Source: an uncultured Pelagibacteraceae bacterium
GTDB lineage: Bacteria > Pseudomonadota > Alphaproteobacteria > Pelagibacterales > AG-422-B15
DNA length: 64,000 nucleotides
Assembly: GCA_902571005.1 (NCBI GenBank)
Contig: CACGAG010000001.1
Location: 104,449 to 168,448, forward strand
Direction: 5' to 3'
Positions 7,592 to 18,563 of the stretch are shown one piece after another. The first letter of the stretch is position 1; every line of letters starts with the position of its first letter. The notes below the pieces were generated by a model. That model did not search any database and was not told the origin of the DNA. It saw only the letters and a list, made by a program, of their open reading frames with translations. A program made the position numbers and the translations under genes.

Positions 7592-8308
7592 ATGTATCGA
7601 GTAAAAATTATCACACTTTTTCCAAATAGTTTTCCTGGACTTTTAAATACAGGAGTCGTGGGTAAGGCATTAAAGAAAAAAATATGGTCATTAAAAACAA
7701 TTGATCCGAGAAAATATTCAAAAGGTAATTACAAAAAAGTAGATGACACCACAGCTGGTGGCGGTCCTGGTATGATTTTAAAAGCAGATATAATCGGGAA
7801 GTCTATTGATGCTTGTTACAAGAATATAAAATCTAAAGATAGTTATCCAATGATATATTTAAGTCCTCGCGGTACTCCTTTAACTCAAAGTAAAGTTATT
7901 AATTTTTCAATGATGAAAGGAATTAATATTCTCTGTGGTAGATATGAAGGCATTGATCAACGTATACTTGATTTCTATCCTATTGAGGAAATAAGTATTG
8001 GAGATTATATACTAGCGGGTGGTGAAATAGCTTCCCAGGTTTTAGTGGAATCAATAGTGAGACTGTTGCCAGGAACACTTGGTGACATGAAGTCTGCTAG
8101 TTCAGAGACCTTCTCAAAAGACCTTCTTGAATACCCTCAGTATACAAGGCCTAAAAAATGGAAAAATTTGACAATTCCAGACATATTGCTCTCTGGGAAT
8201 CACAGAAATATTAGTGAGTGGCGCATAAAACAATCTGAAAAACTGACCCAGAAAGTTAGGCCAGATTTATGGAAAAACTACAAAAAAAGCAAGACAAGGA
8301 AGAAATAA
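7592..8308 (+). CDS. trmD: tRNA (guanine-37-N1)-methyltransferase TrmD
   Basis: SPOUT-class SAM-dependent methyltransferase that makes m1G37 and prevents +1 frameshifting. Knot motifs are intact: TAGGGPGM, LSPRGTPL, CGRYEGIDQR, IGDYILAGGE and the C-terminal dimer segment with SGNHRNISEWR. Length is 238 aa. It starts two bases after the rimM stop. Confidence 0.96.
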   Translation: MYRVKIITLFPNSFPGLLNTGVVGKALKKKIWSLKTIDPRKYSKGNYKKVDDTTAGGGPGMILKADIIGKSIDACYKNIKSKDSYPMIYLSPRGTPLTQSKVINFSMMKGINILCGRYEGIDQRILDFYPIEEISIGDYILAGGEIASQVLVESIVRLLPGTLGDMKSASSETFSKDLLEYPQYTRPKKWKNLTIPDILLSGNHRNISEWRIKQSEKLTQKVRPDLWKNYKKSKTRKK

Positions 8309-8335
8309 AGTATTAAAACACGGTGCGAGGCTACC

Positions 8336-8920
8336 ATGAACATCATAGAACAATTCGAAAAAGACCAGATAAAGTCACTAGTCAAAGGTAAGAAAATACC
8401 ACAATTCCATCCAGGAGATACAGTAAGAGTGAATGTTAAGGTACGCGAGGGTACACGTGAGAGAATACAGGCATTCGAGGGCGTTTGTATCAGAAAGAAA
8501 AATAGAGGTCTAAGTTCTTCATTTACAGTTAGAAAAATTTCTTTCGGTGAGGGCGTAGAAAGAGTCTTTCCAATCTTTAGTCCGTCTATTGACTCCATCT
8601 CGATTGTAAGAAGTGGACAAGTCAGAAGAGCTAAGCTTTACTATCTTAGAGATCTAACCGGTAAGAAAGCAAGAATTGTTGAGAGAATTCGAAAGAAGCA
8701 ACCAGATCTTGCTAGTTTATATATTGATGAGAGTGAAGAAGTTGTAGAAGAAGAAATTATTGCTTCTGATGAGCCTGCTCAAGATGAGAGTGTTGAAGTT
8801 GCAGCTGATGCTTCTCAAGCCGAGGAAAAAACAGAATCTGAAGTTGATGAGATTGCTCAAGAACAAGTTTCCGAAGATAATGCTGAAAGTTCAGAAGAAT
8901 CAGAAACAACAAAAGAATAA
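8336..8920 (+). CDS. rplS: 50S ribosomal protein L19 with an acidic C-terminal extension
   Basis: L19 at the 30S-50S interface. The core is at residues 1 to about 125 ([51 protein letters not shown]). The last 70 residues or so are almost only Glu, Asp, Ser, Ala, Gln and Val, an unstructured acidic tail. Typical L19 is about 115-130 aa; this one is 194 aa. The S16 gene of the same operon carries a similar tail. Confidence 0.97.
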   Translation: MNIIEQFEKDQIKSLVKGKKIPQFHPGDTVRVNVKVREGTRERIQAFEGVCIRKKNRGLSSSFTVRKISFGEGVERVFPIFSPSIDSISIVRSGQVRRAKLYYLRDLTGKKARIVERIRKKQPDLASLYIDESEEVVEEEIIASDEPAQDESVEVAADASQAEEKTESEVDEIAQEQVSEDNAESSEESETTKE

Positions 8921-8959
8921 TTACTTCTTTCTCGTTTTTTTTGTTAATCAAAGTTATTT

Positions 8960-10363
8960 ATGAGTACTCCAAAGACATTATACGATAAAATATGGAATGA
9001 TCATTTAGTTTCAGAAAATGAAGATGGAACATCAATCATTTATATTGACAGACATCTTGTTCATGAAGTTACGAGTCCCCAAGCATTTGAAGGACTAAAA
9101 ATTGCAAACAGATCAGTTAGAAAACCTAATTTTACATTAGCCACTGCTGATCACAATATTCCTACAACAAATAGAGATGAAGGAATATCAGATCCAGAGT
9201 CTAAGTTACAGGTAGATACTCTTGAAGAGAATTGTAAAGAGCACGGAATTACTTTTCTTTCTATGTCTGATAAAAGACAGGGCATAGTTCATATTATCGG
9301 ACCGGAGCAAGGTTTCACACAACCAGGAATGACTATCGTTTGTGGTGATAGCCATACGTCAACACACGGTGCCTTCGGTGCTCTTGCATGGGGAATTGGA
9401 ACTTCTGAAGTAGAACATGTTCTTGCAACTCAAACATTGGTACAAACTAAAGCTAAGAATATGCAAATAAATATACAAGGTGAACTGCCATTGGGTGTCA
9501 CAGCAAAAGATATTGTTTTAAAGATTATTCAAACAATTGGAACTGCTGGAGGTACTGGATATGTTATTGAATACACAGGTGATGCGATCAAATCCCTAAC
9601 AATGGAGGGAAGAATGACTGTCTGTAACATGTCAATTGAAGCGGGAGCAAGAGCTGGTTTAATCAGTCCTGATGAAAAAACAATTGAATACTTAAAGGGA
9701 AGACCATTTTCTCCAGCAGAAAATGAATATCAATCAGCATCAGATTATTGGTTGTCGCTAGCTACTGATGAAGGTGCAGCTTATGACAAAACAGTAAATA
9801 TTGATGCAAGCGATATCATTCCGCAAGTCACATGGGGCACAAGTCCTGAGGATGTCGTTTCGATTGATGGATTGGTTCCAAACCCTGAGGACGAAAGCGA
9901 TGAGACAAAGAAAAAATCAATGATTAGAGCTTTGGAATACATGGGTCTTGTTCCGAACACACCACTTAAAGAGGTGAAAGTAGATAAGGTATTTATTGGT
10001 TCATGCACTAATGGACGGATTGAAGACTTGAGAGCTGCATCAAAAATTGCAAAGGATAGAAAAGTTGCGGACCATGTAAATGCAATAATCGTTCCTGGGT
10101 CCGGTTTAGTTAAACAGCAGGCAGAAGAGGAGGGTTTGGATAAAATATTTATTGAGTCAGGCTTTGAATGGAGAGAGCCCGGATGTTCAATGTGTCTTGC
10201 AATGAATGCTGATAAACTTAAACCTCAAGAAAGATGTGCTTCCACTTCAAACAGAAACTTTGAAGGTAGGCAAGGAAGAGGAGGTCGTACTCATTTAATG
10301 AGTCCAGCTATGGCTGCTGCCGCGGCTATCAATGGAAAACTATCAGACTGTAGAGAGATATAA
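8960..10363 (+). CDS. leuC: 3-isopropylmalate dehydratase large subunit
   Basis: Aconitase-family [4Fe-4S] subunit that isomerises 2- to 3-isopropylmalate in leucine synthesis with LeuD. The 467-aa product contains [20 protein letters not shown], the first cluster ligand in [11 protein letters not shown] and the other two in [10 protein letters not shown]. Its stop overlaps the leuD start by one base. leuA is not in this window. Confidence 0.97.
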   Translation: MSTPKTLYDKIWNDHLVSENEDGTSIIYIDRHLVHEVTSPQAFEGLKIANRSVRKPNFTLATADHNIPTTNRDEGISDPESKLQVDTLEENCKEHGITFLSMSDKRQGIVHIIGPEQGFTQPGMTIVCGDSHTSTHGAFGALAWGIGTSEVEHVLATQTLVQTKAKNMQINIQGELPLGVTAKDIVLKIIQTIGTAGGTGYVIEYTGDAIKSLTMEGRMTVCNMSIEAGARAGLISPDEKTIEYLKGRPFSPAENEYQSASDYWLSLATDEGAAYDKTVNIDASDIIPQVTWGTSPEDVVSIDGLVPNPEDESDETKKKSMIRALEYMGLVPNTPLKEVKVDKVFIGSCTNGRIEDLRAASKIAKDRKVADHVNAIIVPGSGLVKQQAEEEGLDKIFIESGFEWREPGCSMCLAMNADKLKPQERCASTSNRNFEGRQGRGGRTHLMSPAMAAAAAINGKLSDCREI

Positions 10364-10989
10364 TGGAAAAATTTAAAAAAATAGAAAGTAATGCAATTCC
10401 TTTACCAATGGTGAATGTTGATACTGATATGATTATTCCAAAACAATTTCTCAAAACAATTAAGCGAACAGGTTTAGGTAAAAATTTATTTTATGAATTA
10501 AGATATGATGAAAAAGATGCACCCATAGATTCGTTTGTCCTTAATCAAGATAAATACAAAGACTCTCAAATTTTAATTACTGGTAAAAATTTTGGCTGTG
10601 GGTCATCTCGTGAACATGCTCCTTGGTCAATCTTAGATTATGGTATTAAATGCATCATCGCTTCGAGCTTTGCGGATATCTTTTATAATAATTGTTTCAA
10701 GAATGGTATTCTTCCAATCAAATTGGATGAGTCTGAAGTAACTAAATTACAAAAAGCAGCGGAAAACAGTCTTAGTTTTACAATTGATTTAGAAAATCAG
10801 AAGATTTCTTATTTTGATAAAAATATAAATCATGAGGTAAGTTTTGAACTTGATAAAGCCAAAAAAACTAGCCTATTAGAGGGTTTAGATGATATTGGAT
10901 TGACACTAGCTAAAGTTAATCATATTTCTGATTTTGAAAATAAGCAAAAGTCAACAACACCCTGGTTGTATAGCCAACAAATAAAATGA
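10363..10989 (+). CDS. leuD: 3-isopropylmalate dehydratase small subunit
   Basis: Swivel-domain partner of LeuC, 208 aa. It has [13 protein letters not shown] at the N-terminus and the [17 protein letters not shown] substrate loop, then a C-terminal helix ending near PWLYSQQIK. The gene overlaps leuB by four bases (ATGA), consistent with coupled translation of leuC-leuD-leuB. Confidence 0.97.
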   Translation: MEKFKKIESNAIPLPMVNVDTDMIIPKQFLKTIKRTGLGKNLFYELRYDEKDAPIDSFVLNQDKYKDSQILITGKNFGCGSSREHAPWSILDYGIKCIIASSFADIFYNNCFKNGILPIKLDESEVTKLQKAAENSLSFTIDLENQKISYFDKNINHEVSFELDKAKKTSLLEGLDDIGLTLAKVNHISDFENKQKSTTPWLYSQQIK

Positions 10990-12095
10990 GCAATTCTTAT
11001 AAATTATTAGTCTTACCTGGCGACGGTATAGGGCCTGAAGTAATGAAGGAGGTCATAAAGGTTGCTAAGAGTATTGGTGAACTTAGTAAAGTTAAATTTG
11101 AGATAGAAGAGGACGATATTGGTGGATCTGCATATGATCACTATGGCACCCCTCTATCTAATGAGACTCTTGAAAAAGCTAAAAACTCTCACGCAGTTTT
11201 ACTTGGTGCTGTGGGTGGAGAAAAATGGGATAATTTAGATTTTTCTCTTAAACCTGAACAAGGCCTTTTGAGAATCAGAAAAGAATTAGACTTGTTTGCA
11301 AACTTAAGGCCTGCTCTATGTTTTGAGTCAATGGTTGACGCCTCTTCTCTTAAACCAGACTTAGTATCAGGTCTCGATATATTAATTGTTAGAGAGCTTA
11401 CCGGTGGTATTTATTTTGGTGAACCAAGAGGTATTGAAGATAAAGGTAACGGAAATCGTATTGGAATTAACACTCAATCCTATAGCACTGATGAAGTTAG
11501 AAGAGTTGCACGAATAGCATTTGAACTTGCAAGCAAAAGAGGTAACAGGGTTACTTCATGTGAAAAATCAAATGTGATGGAGTCTGGAATATTGTGGAGG
11601 GAAGAAGTCTCTTATGTGCACGAAAATGAATATCCAAATGTTGAGTTATCTCACATGTATGCAGATAATTGTGCGATGCAATTAGTTAGAAACCCTAAAC
11701 AGTTTGATGTTATTGTTACTGATAATTTATTTGGAGACATTCTGTCAGATGAGGCGGCTATGCTCACAGGTTCGCTTGGAATGTTGCCCTCTGCTTCTTT
11801 GGGTGCAGTCGATAGTAATAATTTTAGAAAGTCTTTATACGAGCCAGTTCATGGGTCTGCGCCAGACATAGCTGGCAAAGGAATAGCAAACCCAATTGCA
11901 TCTATTCTAAGTTTTGCGATGTGTTTAAAGTACTCATTCAATATGGACAAGGAATCAGATCTTATAAATATGGCTGTTAATAATGTACTTGCCAGTGGCT
12001 TTAAAACTGCGGATTTAATAGGTGATGATAACAAAAACCTATCAACAGTTGAAATGGGTGATCAAATATTAAATCAATTAAAAGAAAACTTTTAA
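10986..12095 (+). CDS. leuB: 3-isopropylmalate dehydrogenase
   Basis: NAD-dependent oxidative decarboxylase that makes 2-oxoisocaproate, the third leucine step. The 369-aa protein has [20 protein letters not shown], the metal-binding [12 protein letters not shown] and [18 protein letters not shown]. It follows leuCD directly and is three bases before asd. Confidence 0.97.
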   Translation: MSNSYKLLVLPGDGIGPEVMKEVIKVAKSIGELSKVKFEIEEDDIGGSAYDHYGTPLSNETLEKAKNSHAVLLGAVGGEKWDNLDFSLKPEQGLLRIRKELDLFANLRPALCFESMVDASSLKPDLVSGLDILIVRELTGGIYFGEPRGIEDKGNGNRIGINTQSYSTDEVRRVARIAFELASKRGNRVTSCEKSNVMESGILWREEVSYVHENEYPNVELSHMYADNCAMQLVRNPKQFDVIVTDNLFGDILSDEAAMLTGSLGMLPSASLGAVDSNNFRKSLYEPVHGSAPDIAGKGIANPIASILSFAMCLKYSFNMDKESDLINMAVNNVLASGFKTADLIGDDNKNLSTVEMGDQILNQLKENF

Positions 12096-12098
12096 ATT

Positions 12099-13115
12099 AT
12101 GAATTTTAATATTGCTATAGTGGGTGCCACAGGAAATGTCGGAAGAGAAATGTTAAATATTCTCTCTGAAAAAAAATATGATGCGTCAAAAATATTTCCT
12201 GTAGCTTCTAGTAGAAGTGAAGGCATGGAAATTGAATTCGGGGAGGATAAACTAATTGTAGAATCTATTGAAAAGTTTGATCCTTCAAAAGTAGAATTGG
12301 CACTCTTCTCTGCAGGAGCTAGTACCTCAAAGGAATGGGCACCAAAGTTTGCAGAAAAAAACTGTATTGTTATAGATAACTCTAGTCATTTTAGAATGGA
12401 AGAAGATATCCCTCTGGTCGTACCTGAGGTTAACCCAAGTGATCTAAATAATTATAAAAAAAGAAATATAATTGCTAATCCAAACTGCTCAACAATTCAA
12501 TTGGTGGTTGCCTTAAAACCATTGCACGAAATTTCAAAAATAAAAAAAGTTATTGTATCAACTTATCAATCTGTTTCGGGTGCAGGTAAGGCTGGTATGG
12601 ACGAGTTGTTTGAGCAAACAAAAAATATGTTCTCTGATGATATTAAAGATAATGTTGAGTTTACCAAACCAATTGCCTTTAATGTCATACCTCATATTGA
12701 TAAATTCATGGATGATGGATACACAAAAGAAGAATTAAAAATGAGACAAGAAACTCATAAAATTTTAAGTAGTGAGATTAGCTTTAGCGCTACATGTGTT
12801 CGCGTTCCTGTATTTATTGGTCACTCTGAAGCTGTAAATATTGAGTTTGAAAACAAAATTTCAGTAGAAGAAGCACGTGAAGCTATTAAAAATGCTCCTG
12901 GGTGTACACTACTTGATGAAAGAGTTGATGGAGGTTATGTAACTCCAAAAGAGTGTGCTGGAAATGATGACACGTATATATCGCGAATTCGAGAGGACAC
13001 GTCTACAAAAAATGGATTATCTATTTGGGTAGTTTCTGATAATTTAAGGAAAGGTGCTGCTTTAAATACAATCCAAATCGCTGAAACACTAATTGAGGAA
13101 TATTTATCTAAATGA
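12099..13115 (+). CDS. asd: Aspartate-semialdehyde dehydrogenase
   Basis: NADPH-dependent reduction of aspartyl phosphate, the branch point to lysine/DAP, threonine and methionine. The 338-aa protein starts IAIVGATGNVGRE, carries the catalytic Cys in NPNCSTIQ, the SVSGAGKAG loop and a later active-site His in GHSEAVN. It overlaps the next gene by four bases (ATGA). Together with dapF and lysA it shows the DAP branch is complete at both ends here. Confidence 0.96.
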   Translation: MNFNIAIVGATGNVGREMLNILSEKKYDASKIFPVASSRSEGMEIEFGEDKLIVESIEKFDPSKVELALFSAGASTSKEWAPKFAEKNCIVIDNSSHFRMEEDIPLVVPEVNPSDLNNYKKRNIIANPNCSTIQLVVALKPLHEISKIKKVIVSTYQSVSGAGKAGMDELFEQTKNMFSDDIKDNVEFTKPIAFNVIPHIDKFMDDGYTKEELKMRQETHKILSSEISFSATCVRVPVFIGHSEAVNIEFENKISVEEAREAIKNAPGCTLLDERVDGGYVTPKECAGNDDTYISRIREDTSTKNGLSIWVVSDNLRKGAALNTIQIAETLIEEYLSK

Positions 13116-15070
13116 GACAAGATGTAAGAAAACCAAGAAGAAGCGTGCTTTATGTTCCTGGATCTAATCCAAAAGCATTAAAAAAAAGTAGTACGCTTGA
13201 TGTAGATGCAATTATTTATGACTTAGAAGACTCGGTAGCTACAAATGCCAGAAATGATGCACGCACAGCAATTATCGAAATTATAAATTCTGGTGTAAAC
13301 AAAAATAAGGAACAGGTGATAAGAGTAAATGCTTTGGATACTGATGATGGTAAAATAGATATTAAGGTCTTGGACAAATGTAATCCCGATGCAATATTAA
13401 TTCCTAAAGTAAATGAAGCTAAAGATGTTAAAGCTTTTGAAAAATATCTTAAAAATAAAGAAACTAAAATTTGGGTTATGATGGAAACAGCTTTATCCAT
13501 TGTAAACGCATATGATATTGCAAAATCATCAAAATACTTAAAATGTTTTGTAATGGGAACTAATGACTTGTCTGCAGAGTTGGGTATAGAGGAAGAACTA
13601 AAAAGAACTGCATTAGTCACAAGTTTTGAGAAATGTATGATGGCAACAAAAGCCTACAAATTATCACTACTTGATGGAGTTTTCAATGACATCAGAGACG
13701 CTAATGGCTTTGAAGAAGAGTGCATCTATAGTCATGGTCTCGGATTTGATGGTAAAACCTTAATACACCCCGGACAAATACAAATATGCAATAAAATATT
13801 TACCCCTACGGCTGAACAACTAGACAAAGCAAAACGAATTGTTGCAGCCTTTGAGGATGCAAGAAAAAAGGACCCAAATGTTGGAGTAATTACGTTTGAA
13901 GGCAGTCAGATAGAGGAATTGCACGTAAATCATGCAAAACGAATTATAGAAGCAGAATTGCTTGTTTCAAAAGTTACAGAACTAGATCAATCAGAAGTTA
14001 TACAAACTTCTTCAAGTAAATATAAAATTGGTAACTTTTTTGAAAATTTTAAGCTAGGACAAAAAATAATACACGCAACTCCACGAACAATAACATATGG
14101 AGATTGTGCACTTTATACAGCTTTATACGGGTCAAGGTACGCCCTGCACTGCTCAGATGAGTTTGCAAAAAAACTCTCATTAGAAAAATCACCAATTGAC
14201 GATTTTCTTTTATTTAACATAGCTTTTGGTAAAACTGTCCCAGATATTTCTTTAAATGCAATTGCCAATTTAGGTTACGCAGAGTGTAAGTTTTTAAAAC
14301 CAGCTTATCCAGGAGATACAATTAGTTCAACTTCAGAAGTGATTGGCATTAAAGAGAATTCAAGTGGAGAAAATGGAGTAGTCTATGTCCACTCTGTAGG
14401 TACTAACCAGCATGACGAACCAGTTATTGATTATAAAAGATGGGTTATGGTTAGAAAAAAAAATAGAAACCTAAATAAAGCGGAACCGTCTATACCGGAA
14501 TTAAATAAAGAGCTTACAAGTGAGGAGGTTGTAGAAATTGCAAAAAAATATGATTTTGATTGTACAGGATATGATTATAAAGCCTCAGGCTCTGATCTTT
14601 GTTATGAGGATTATTCTATTAACGAAAAAATAAATCATATTGATGGTATGACAGTTGAAGAGGCTGAACATATGATGGCAACAAAATTATACCAGAACAA
14701 TGCAAAAGTTCACTTTAACCATTTTGTTGAAAAAGGTGGCAGGTTTGGAAAAAGAATTGTTTACGGTGGTCACGTTATAAGTTTAACAAGAGCTTTATCG
14801 TTTAATGGACTTTCAAATGCTTTTAAAATTATTGCGATCAACGGTGGAACCCACGCATCACCATGTTTTGCAGGAACAACTGTTTTTGCTTGGAGTCTGA
14901 TTTTAGACAAAGTCGAAGTATCAGAATCATTAGGTGCTATTCGAGTCAGAACAAATGGAATTGGTGATGCGCAGGCTTATCAGTTTCAACACCAAGATAG
15001 TAACAAGCGTTTTGATCCGTCCGTTTTGTTAAGTCTTGATTATTGGGCTTTAATTCCAAGAAAAAAATAA
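13112..15070 (+). CDS. Fusion of a CitE-like malyl-CoA lyase/thioesterase and mesaconyl-CoA hydratase
   Basis: One 652-aa reading frame joins two enzymes. Residues 1 to about 290 are a HpcH/HpaI-CitE barrel (RRSVLYVPGSN, YDLEDSV, Arg71 in IRVNALD, metal ligands Glu125 and Asp152 in META and GTNDL, GFDGKTLIHPGQ), closest by eye to the alphaproteobacterial (3S)-malyl-CoA thioesterase Mcl2. Residues about 305-652 are a double hot-dog MaoC-type hydratase like Mch (INGGTHASPCFAGTTVFAWS). In Rhodobacter-like genomes these are separate genes near sdh and suc, the same neighbourhood. The fused enzyme could hydrate mesaconyl-CoA and cleave or hydrolyse methylmalyl/malyl-CoA. There is no frameshift or stop at the junction. 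Which lyase activity applies is inference. Confidence 0.85.
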   Translation: MRQDVRKPRRSVLYVPGSNPKALKKSSTLDVDAIIYDLEDSVATNARNDARTAIIEIINSGVNKNKEQVIRVNALDTDDGKIDIKVLDKCNPDAILIPKVNEAKDVKAFEKYLKNKETKIWVMMETALSIVNAYDIAKSSKYLKCFVMGTNDLSAELGIEEELKRTALVTSFEKCMMATKAYKLSLLDGVFNDIRDANGFEEECIYSHGLGFDGKTLIHPGQIQICNKIFTPTAEQLDKAKRIVAAFEDARKKDPNVGVITFEGSQIEELHVNHAKRIIEAELLVSKVTELDQSEVIQTSSSKYKIGNFFENFKLGQKIIHATPRTITYGDCALYTALYGSRYALHCSDEFAKKLSLEKSPIDDFLLFNIAFGKTVPDISLNAIANLGYAECKFLKPAYPGDTISSTSEVIGIKENSSGENGVVYVHSVGTNQHDEPVIDYKRWVMVRKKNRNLNKAEPSIPELNKELTSEEVVEIAKKYDFDCTGYDYKASGSDLCYEDYSINEKINHIDGMTVEEAEHMMATKLYQNNAKVHFNHFVEKGGRFGKRIVYGGHVISLTRALSFNGLSNAFKIIAINGGTHASPCFAGTTVFAWSLILDKVEVSESLGAIRVRTNGIGDAQAYQFQHQDSNKRFDPSVLLSLDYWALIPRKK

Positions 15071-15118
15071 TTTACTGTCGTTTAATCACCGGCAATTTGG
15101 TATATATAAATATTACTA

Positions 15119-15496
15119 ATGAGCAGTCCCTTATCACCACATTTGCAAGTTTATAGATGGCAAATTACATCGATACTATCAATTCTTCATAGAATAACGG
15201 GTATAGTTTCATCATTAGGTGTAATCATATTAATAATATTTTTATATTCAATTAGCGCTGGTGAAGAAACTTTCCAATTTATAATTTCCTTATCAGAAAA
15301 TATTTTTATAAGAGCAATATTAATAGGTCTTACGTTTTCATATTTGTTTTATTTTTTAAACTGCTTAAGGCACTTATTCTGGGACGTTGGTATTGGGCTC
15401 GAATTAAATACTGCCAAATTGACAGGTTGGATTACTATTTTGTTTACTGTTTTGCTCACTGTTCTATTTTGGGTTTTAATTATGATTGGATATTAA
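15119..15496 (+). CDS. sdhC: Succinate dehydrogenase cytochrome b556 subunit
   Basis: Membrane anchor subunit of complex II that binds heme b and quinone. It is 125 aa with SPHLQVYRWQ at the N-terminus, SILHRITG in helix 1, the likely axial heme ligand His85 in NCLRHLFWD, and three membrane helices (about 22-44, 62-84, 103-124). No clear Shine-Dalgarno precedes the ATG. It follows the lyase-hydratase fusion by 48 bases and precedes sdhD by three. Confidence 0.94.
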   Translation: MSSPLSPHLQVYRWQITSILSILHRITGIVSSLGVIILIIFLYSISAGEETFQFIISLSENIFIRAILIGLTFSYLFYFLNCLRHLFWDVGIGLELNTAKLTGWITILFTVLLTVLFWVLIMIGY

Positions 15497-15499
15497 TTT

Positions 15500-15829
15500 A
15501 TGTCTGCCAAAAATACTTGGAAACTTCATCGATGGAGCACGATTTTACTACTACCACTCATTGTTTATTTATTTATAAAAATAATACACCTTTCCACTCT
15601 GCCATATCATTTAATTTTGAGCGAATTAAGCAACTTATGGGGCGTAGGGTTTATATTGATTTTCACGGTCTTAGGATTAGTTCATATGAATACAGGTGTG
15701 CATGAAATCCTTGATGATTACGTTCACTCTGATGTGGTTAAAAGGATATTAAATGTAATAATTTCAATATTTTTTTTACTAGTACTAATTTTTGTTTGTT
15801 TGTCTCTACTACTAATTTTTATAGGTTAA
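15500..15829 (+). CDS. sdhD: Succinate dehydrogenase membrane anchor subunit
   Basis: Second membrane anchor of complex II, 109 aa with three predicted helices. It has the N-terminal [19 protein letters not shown] and the family segment [18 protein letters not shown] (quinone/heme region) ahead of the last helix. It sits between sdhC and sdhA as in other alphaproteobacteria. Confidence 0.92.
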   Translation: MSAKNTWKLHRWSTILLLPLIVYLFIKIIHLSTLPYHLILSELSNLWGVGFILIFTVLGLVHMNTGVHEILDDYVHSDVVKRILNVIISIFFLLVLIFVCLSLLLIFIG

Positions 15830-15833
15830 CTTA

Positions 15834-17609
15834 ATGAATTACGAAATTGAATATCACGATTACGATGTAGTTGTTGTTGGTGCTGGTGGATCTGGTTTGA
15901 GAGCGACAGTAGGTGCTGTTGAGAATGGTTACAAGACTGCTTGTATTTCAAAAGTATTCCCAACCAGAAGTCATACGGTTGCAGCACAGGGAGGCATCTC
16001 TGCTGCACTTGGAAATATGGGTGATGATGATTGGAGATGGCACATGTATGATACCGTGAAAGGCTCTGATTGGCTCGGGGATCAGGATGCAATTGAGTAT
16101 TTGTGCAAAAATGCACCAAAAGCTGTTTTAGAATTAGAGAACTATGGAGTTCCATTTAGTCGAACAGAGGACGGAAAAATTTATCAAAGAGCCTTTGGAG
16201 GGATGACCAAAAATTATGGTGAAGGTACTGCACAAAGAACATGTGCTGCTGCTGATCGAACTGGCCATGCAATAATTCATACTTTATACGGGCAATCATT
16301 AAAACACGACGTTGACTATTATATTGAATATTTTGTTTTGGACTTATTAATGGTTGAGGGTGAATGCAGGGGTGTTGTTGCATGGTGTTTAGAGGACGGT
16401 AAATTACATGTATTTAATTCTAAACAAACAATACTAGCATCTGGTGGATATGGCCGTGTTTATTTTTCTGCAACTTCAGCTCACACCTGCACAGGCGATG
16501 GTAACGCTATGGTTTTAAGAGCTGGCCTACCTTTACAAGATATGGAATTTGTTCAATTTCATCCAACAGGTATTTATGGCGTTGGTTGTCTTATAACAGA
16601 GGGCGCAAGAGGAGAAGGCGGTTATTTAGTAAACAGTGAAGGTGAACGTTTCATGGAGAGATACGCACCATCAGCGAAAGACTTAGCTTCAAGAGATGTT
16701 GTGTCTCGTTCTATAACAAAAGAAATTTTAGAGGGTAGAGGCGTTGGCAAAGATAAGGATCATGCTTATCTTCATCTTGATCACATAGACTCAGATATAT
16801 TGGAAGAAAGATTGCCTGGTATTTCAGAGTCCGCAAAAGTTTTCGCAGGAGTTGATGTTACTAAAGAGCCAATTCCAATTATACCTACAGTTCATTATAA
16901 TATGGGTGGAATTCCAACAAATTTTCATGGAGAGGTAATGAACCTCGAAAAGGGAAATGAAACAGTCGTACAGGGTTTGATGGCAGTTGGTGAAGCTGCT
17001 TGTGTGAGTGTTCATGGTGCAAATAGACTCGGATCAAATTCCCTAATTGATTTAGTGGTTTTTGGCAAAGCAGCAGCAGATAGAATAAATGACACGGTAA
17101 ATAAAGATGAGCCCAATAAGGAAATTCCAAGCCATGTAATCGATGAAGTCATTGCAAGGTTTGATAGTACACGATCTTCTGATGGGGATATTTCAACTTC
17201 AGAATTAAGGTCTCAAATGCAGAGAGTTATGCAGAAACACTGCGCTGTTTTTAGAGATGATGAGATTATGTCTGAAGGAAAAAAACTCATCGAAGAAACT
17301 TGGTTAAACTCAGAAAATATTAAAATTAAAGACAAATCACTTATATGGAATACTGATTTGTTAGAAACACTTGAATATAAAAACCTAATTTCACAAGCTG
17401 TAGTTACAATGAACTCCGCACTAAATAGAAAAGAAAGTAGAGGGGCTCACGCTCGAGAAGACTATAAGGAAAGAGATGATAAAAATTGGATGAAGCATAC
17501 AATGTCATGGCTGAACGATAAGAGTTGTGAATTGGATTATAGATCAGTTCACGAATACACATTATCAAACGAAGTTAAATATATTGCGCCAAAGGCCAGA
17601 GTTTATTAA
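15834..17609 (+). CDS. sdhA: Succinate dehydrogenase flavoprotein subunit
   Basis: Oxidises succinate to fumarate with covalent FAD. The 591-aa protein has the dinucleotide fold [11 protein letters not shown], the flavinylated His47 in SHTVAAQGG, the HPTGIYG and GARGEGG loops, NMGGIPTN, and the conserved tail with REDYKERDD and HTMSW. The stop codon shares one base with the sdhB start (TAATG). Confidence 0.98.
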   Translation: MNYEIEYHDYDVVVVGAGGSGLRATVGAVENGYKTACISKVFPTRSHTVAAQGGISAALGNMGDDDWRWHMYDTVKGSDWLGDQDAIEYLCKNAPKAVLELENYGVPFSRTEDGKIYQRAFGGMTKNYGEGTAQRTCAAADRTGHAIIHTLYGQSLKHDVDYYIEYFVLDLLMVEGECRGVVAWCLEDGKLHVFNSKQTILASGGYGRVYFSATSAHTCTGDGNAMVLRAGLPLQDMEFVQFHPTGIYGVGCLITEGARGEGGYLVNSEGERFMERYAPSAKDLASRDVVSRSITKEILEGRGVGKDKDHAYLHLDHIDSDILEERLPGISESAKVFAGVDVTKEPIPIIPTVHYNMGGIPTNFHGEVMNLEKGNETVVQGLMAVGEAACVSVHGANRLGSNSLIDLVVFGKAAADRINDTVNKDEPNKEIPSHVIDEVIARFDSTRSSDGDISTSELRSQMQRVMQKHCAVFRDDEIMSEGKKLIEETWLNSENIKIKDKSLIWNTDLLETLEYKNLISQAVVTMNSALNRKESRGAHAREDYKERDDKNWMKHTMSWLNDKSCELDYRSVHEYTLSNEVKYIAPKARVY

Positions 17610-18385
17610 TGGTTCAGTTTAATCTTCCCGACAATTCTAAATTAACAGACGGTGATTATTACAAGTCTGAAAAAAGCAATGGGAATACTAAAAAATTCAA
17701 AATCTACCGTTGGTCTCCCGACGATGAGAAAAACCCAAGGATGGACACTTATGAAGTTGATCTAGACGATTGTGGTCCGATGGTATTGGACGCAGTTATG
17801 AAAATCAAAAGTGAAATTGATACTTCATTAACCTTTAGACGATCATGTCGCGAGGGCATATGTGGTTCTTGTGCAATGAATATTGATGGGACAAATACAC
17901 TCGCTTGTACCAAAGCAATTAGTGATGTGAAAGGTGACATAAAAATTTATCCTCTGCCTCACATGCCAGTTATAAAAGACTTAGTTACAAATTTAAAAAC
18001 ACTCTATAAGCAATTAAAGTCCATCAAGCCATGGCTTATGAATAAGAAACAAAACGCAAACGATACTGAAAATATTCAATCAAGAAATGACCGTGAAAAA
18101 TTAGATGGCTTGTATGAATGTATCTTGTGTGCATGTTGCTCAACTTCATGCCCAAGTTATTGGTGGAACAGTGACAAATATTTGGGCCCTGCAGTCCTGC
18201 TTCAGTCATATCGCTGGTTACAGGATAGCCGTGATGAGGAAAGAAAAGAGAGATTAAAAGAATTAGATGATACGTTTAAAGTTTATAGATGCCATACAAT
18301 AATGAACTGCACTCAAGCTTGTCCAAAAGGTCTCAACCCCGCAAAGGCTATTGCTGGTATCAAACAAATGATTGCACAGCAGTAA
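17609..18385 (+). CDS. sdhB: Succinate dehydrogenase iron-sulfur subunit
   Basis: Electron relay between SdhA and the quinone site. Cluster ligands are visible: [2Fe-2S] in CREGICGSC with a later Cys in LACTKA; [4Fe-4S] in [12 protein letters not shown]; [3Fe-4S] in [14 protein letters not shown]. Length is 258 aa. The last codons overlap a 15-base perfect palindrome (18381-18395). It ends the sdhCDAB operon, and an unusually long gap follows. Confidence 0.98.
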   Translation: MVQFNLPDNSKLTDGDYYKSEKSNGNTKKFKIYRWSPDDEKNPRMDTYEVDLDDCGPMVLDAVMKIKSEIDTSLTFRRSCREGICGSCAMNIDGTNTLACTKAISDVKGDIKIYPLPHMPVIKDLVTNLKTLYKQLKSIKPWLMNKKQNANDTENIQSRNDREKLDGLYECILCACCSTSCPSYWWNSDKYLGPAVLLQSYRWLQDSRDEERKERLKELDDTFKVYRCHTIMNCTQACPKGLNPAKAIAGIKQMIAQQ

Positions 18386-18455
18386 TTAAATTACTGTAAA
18401 ATCAAATATTATACTTACCAGCAGAACTGAAATAATAATTGTAACTACGATAAAA

Positions 18456-18563
18456 TAATTAACCACTATAAATCTCAATGGCGGGCAGTTGATTAGGGGA
18501 TTTTATGAAAATATTACATACCCACCATTGAGTCATACATATAAGTGTAAAACTTTCTAATTA
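18456..18563. ncRNA. Candidate structured element in the sdhB-smr gap
   Basis: The gap 18386-18600 holds a nested inverted repeat. CTCAATGG (18474-18481) pairs exactly with CCATTGAG (18525-18532), GGG (18483-18485) with CCC (18521-18523), and ATTTT (18500-18504) with AAAAT (18508-18512) inside the loop. Outside it, CACTATA (18464-18470) can pair with TATAaGTG (18540-18547), and TAATTA pairs with itself at 18456-18461 and 18558-18563. The result is a rod about 108 bases long with internal loops. No T-run follows on either strand, so it is not a classic terminator. The RNA family and strand are unknown; a 6S-like rod is one untested possibility. Confidence 0.4.

Noticed and set aside
18381-18395. 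Palindrome AGTAATT-A-AATTACT at the sdhB stop as a terminator
   Set aside because: No G-C pairs to speak of and no T-run after it; too weak to call.
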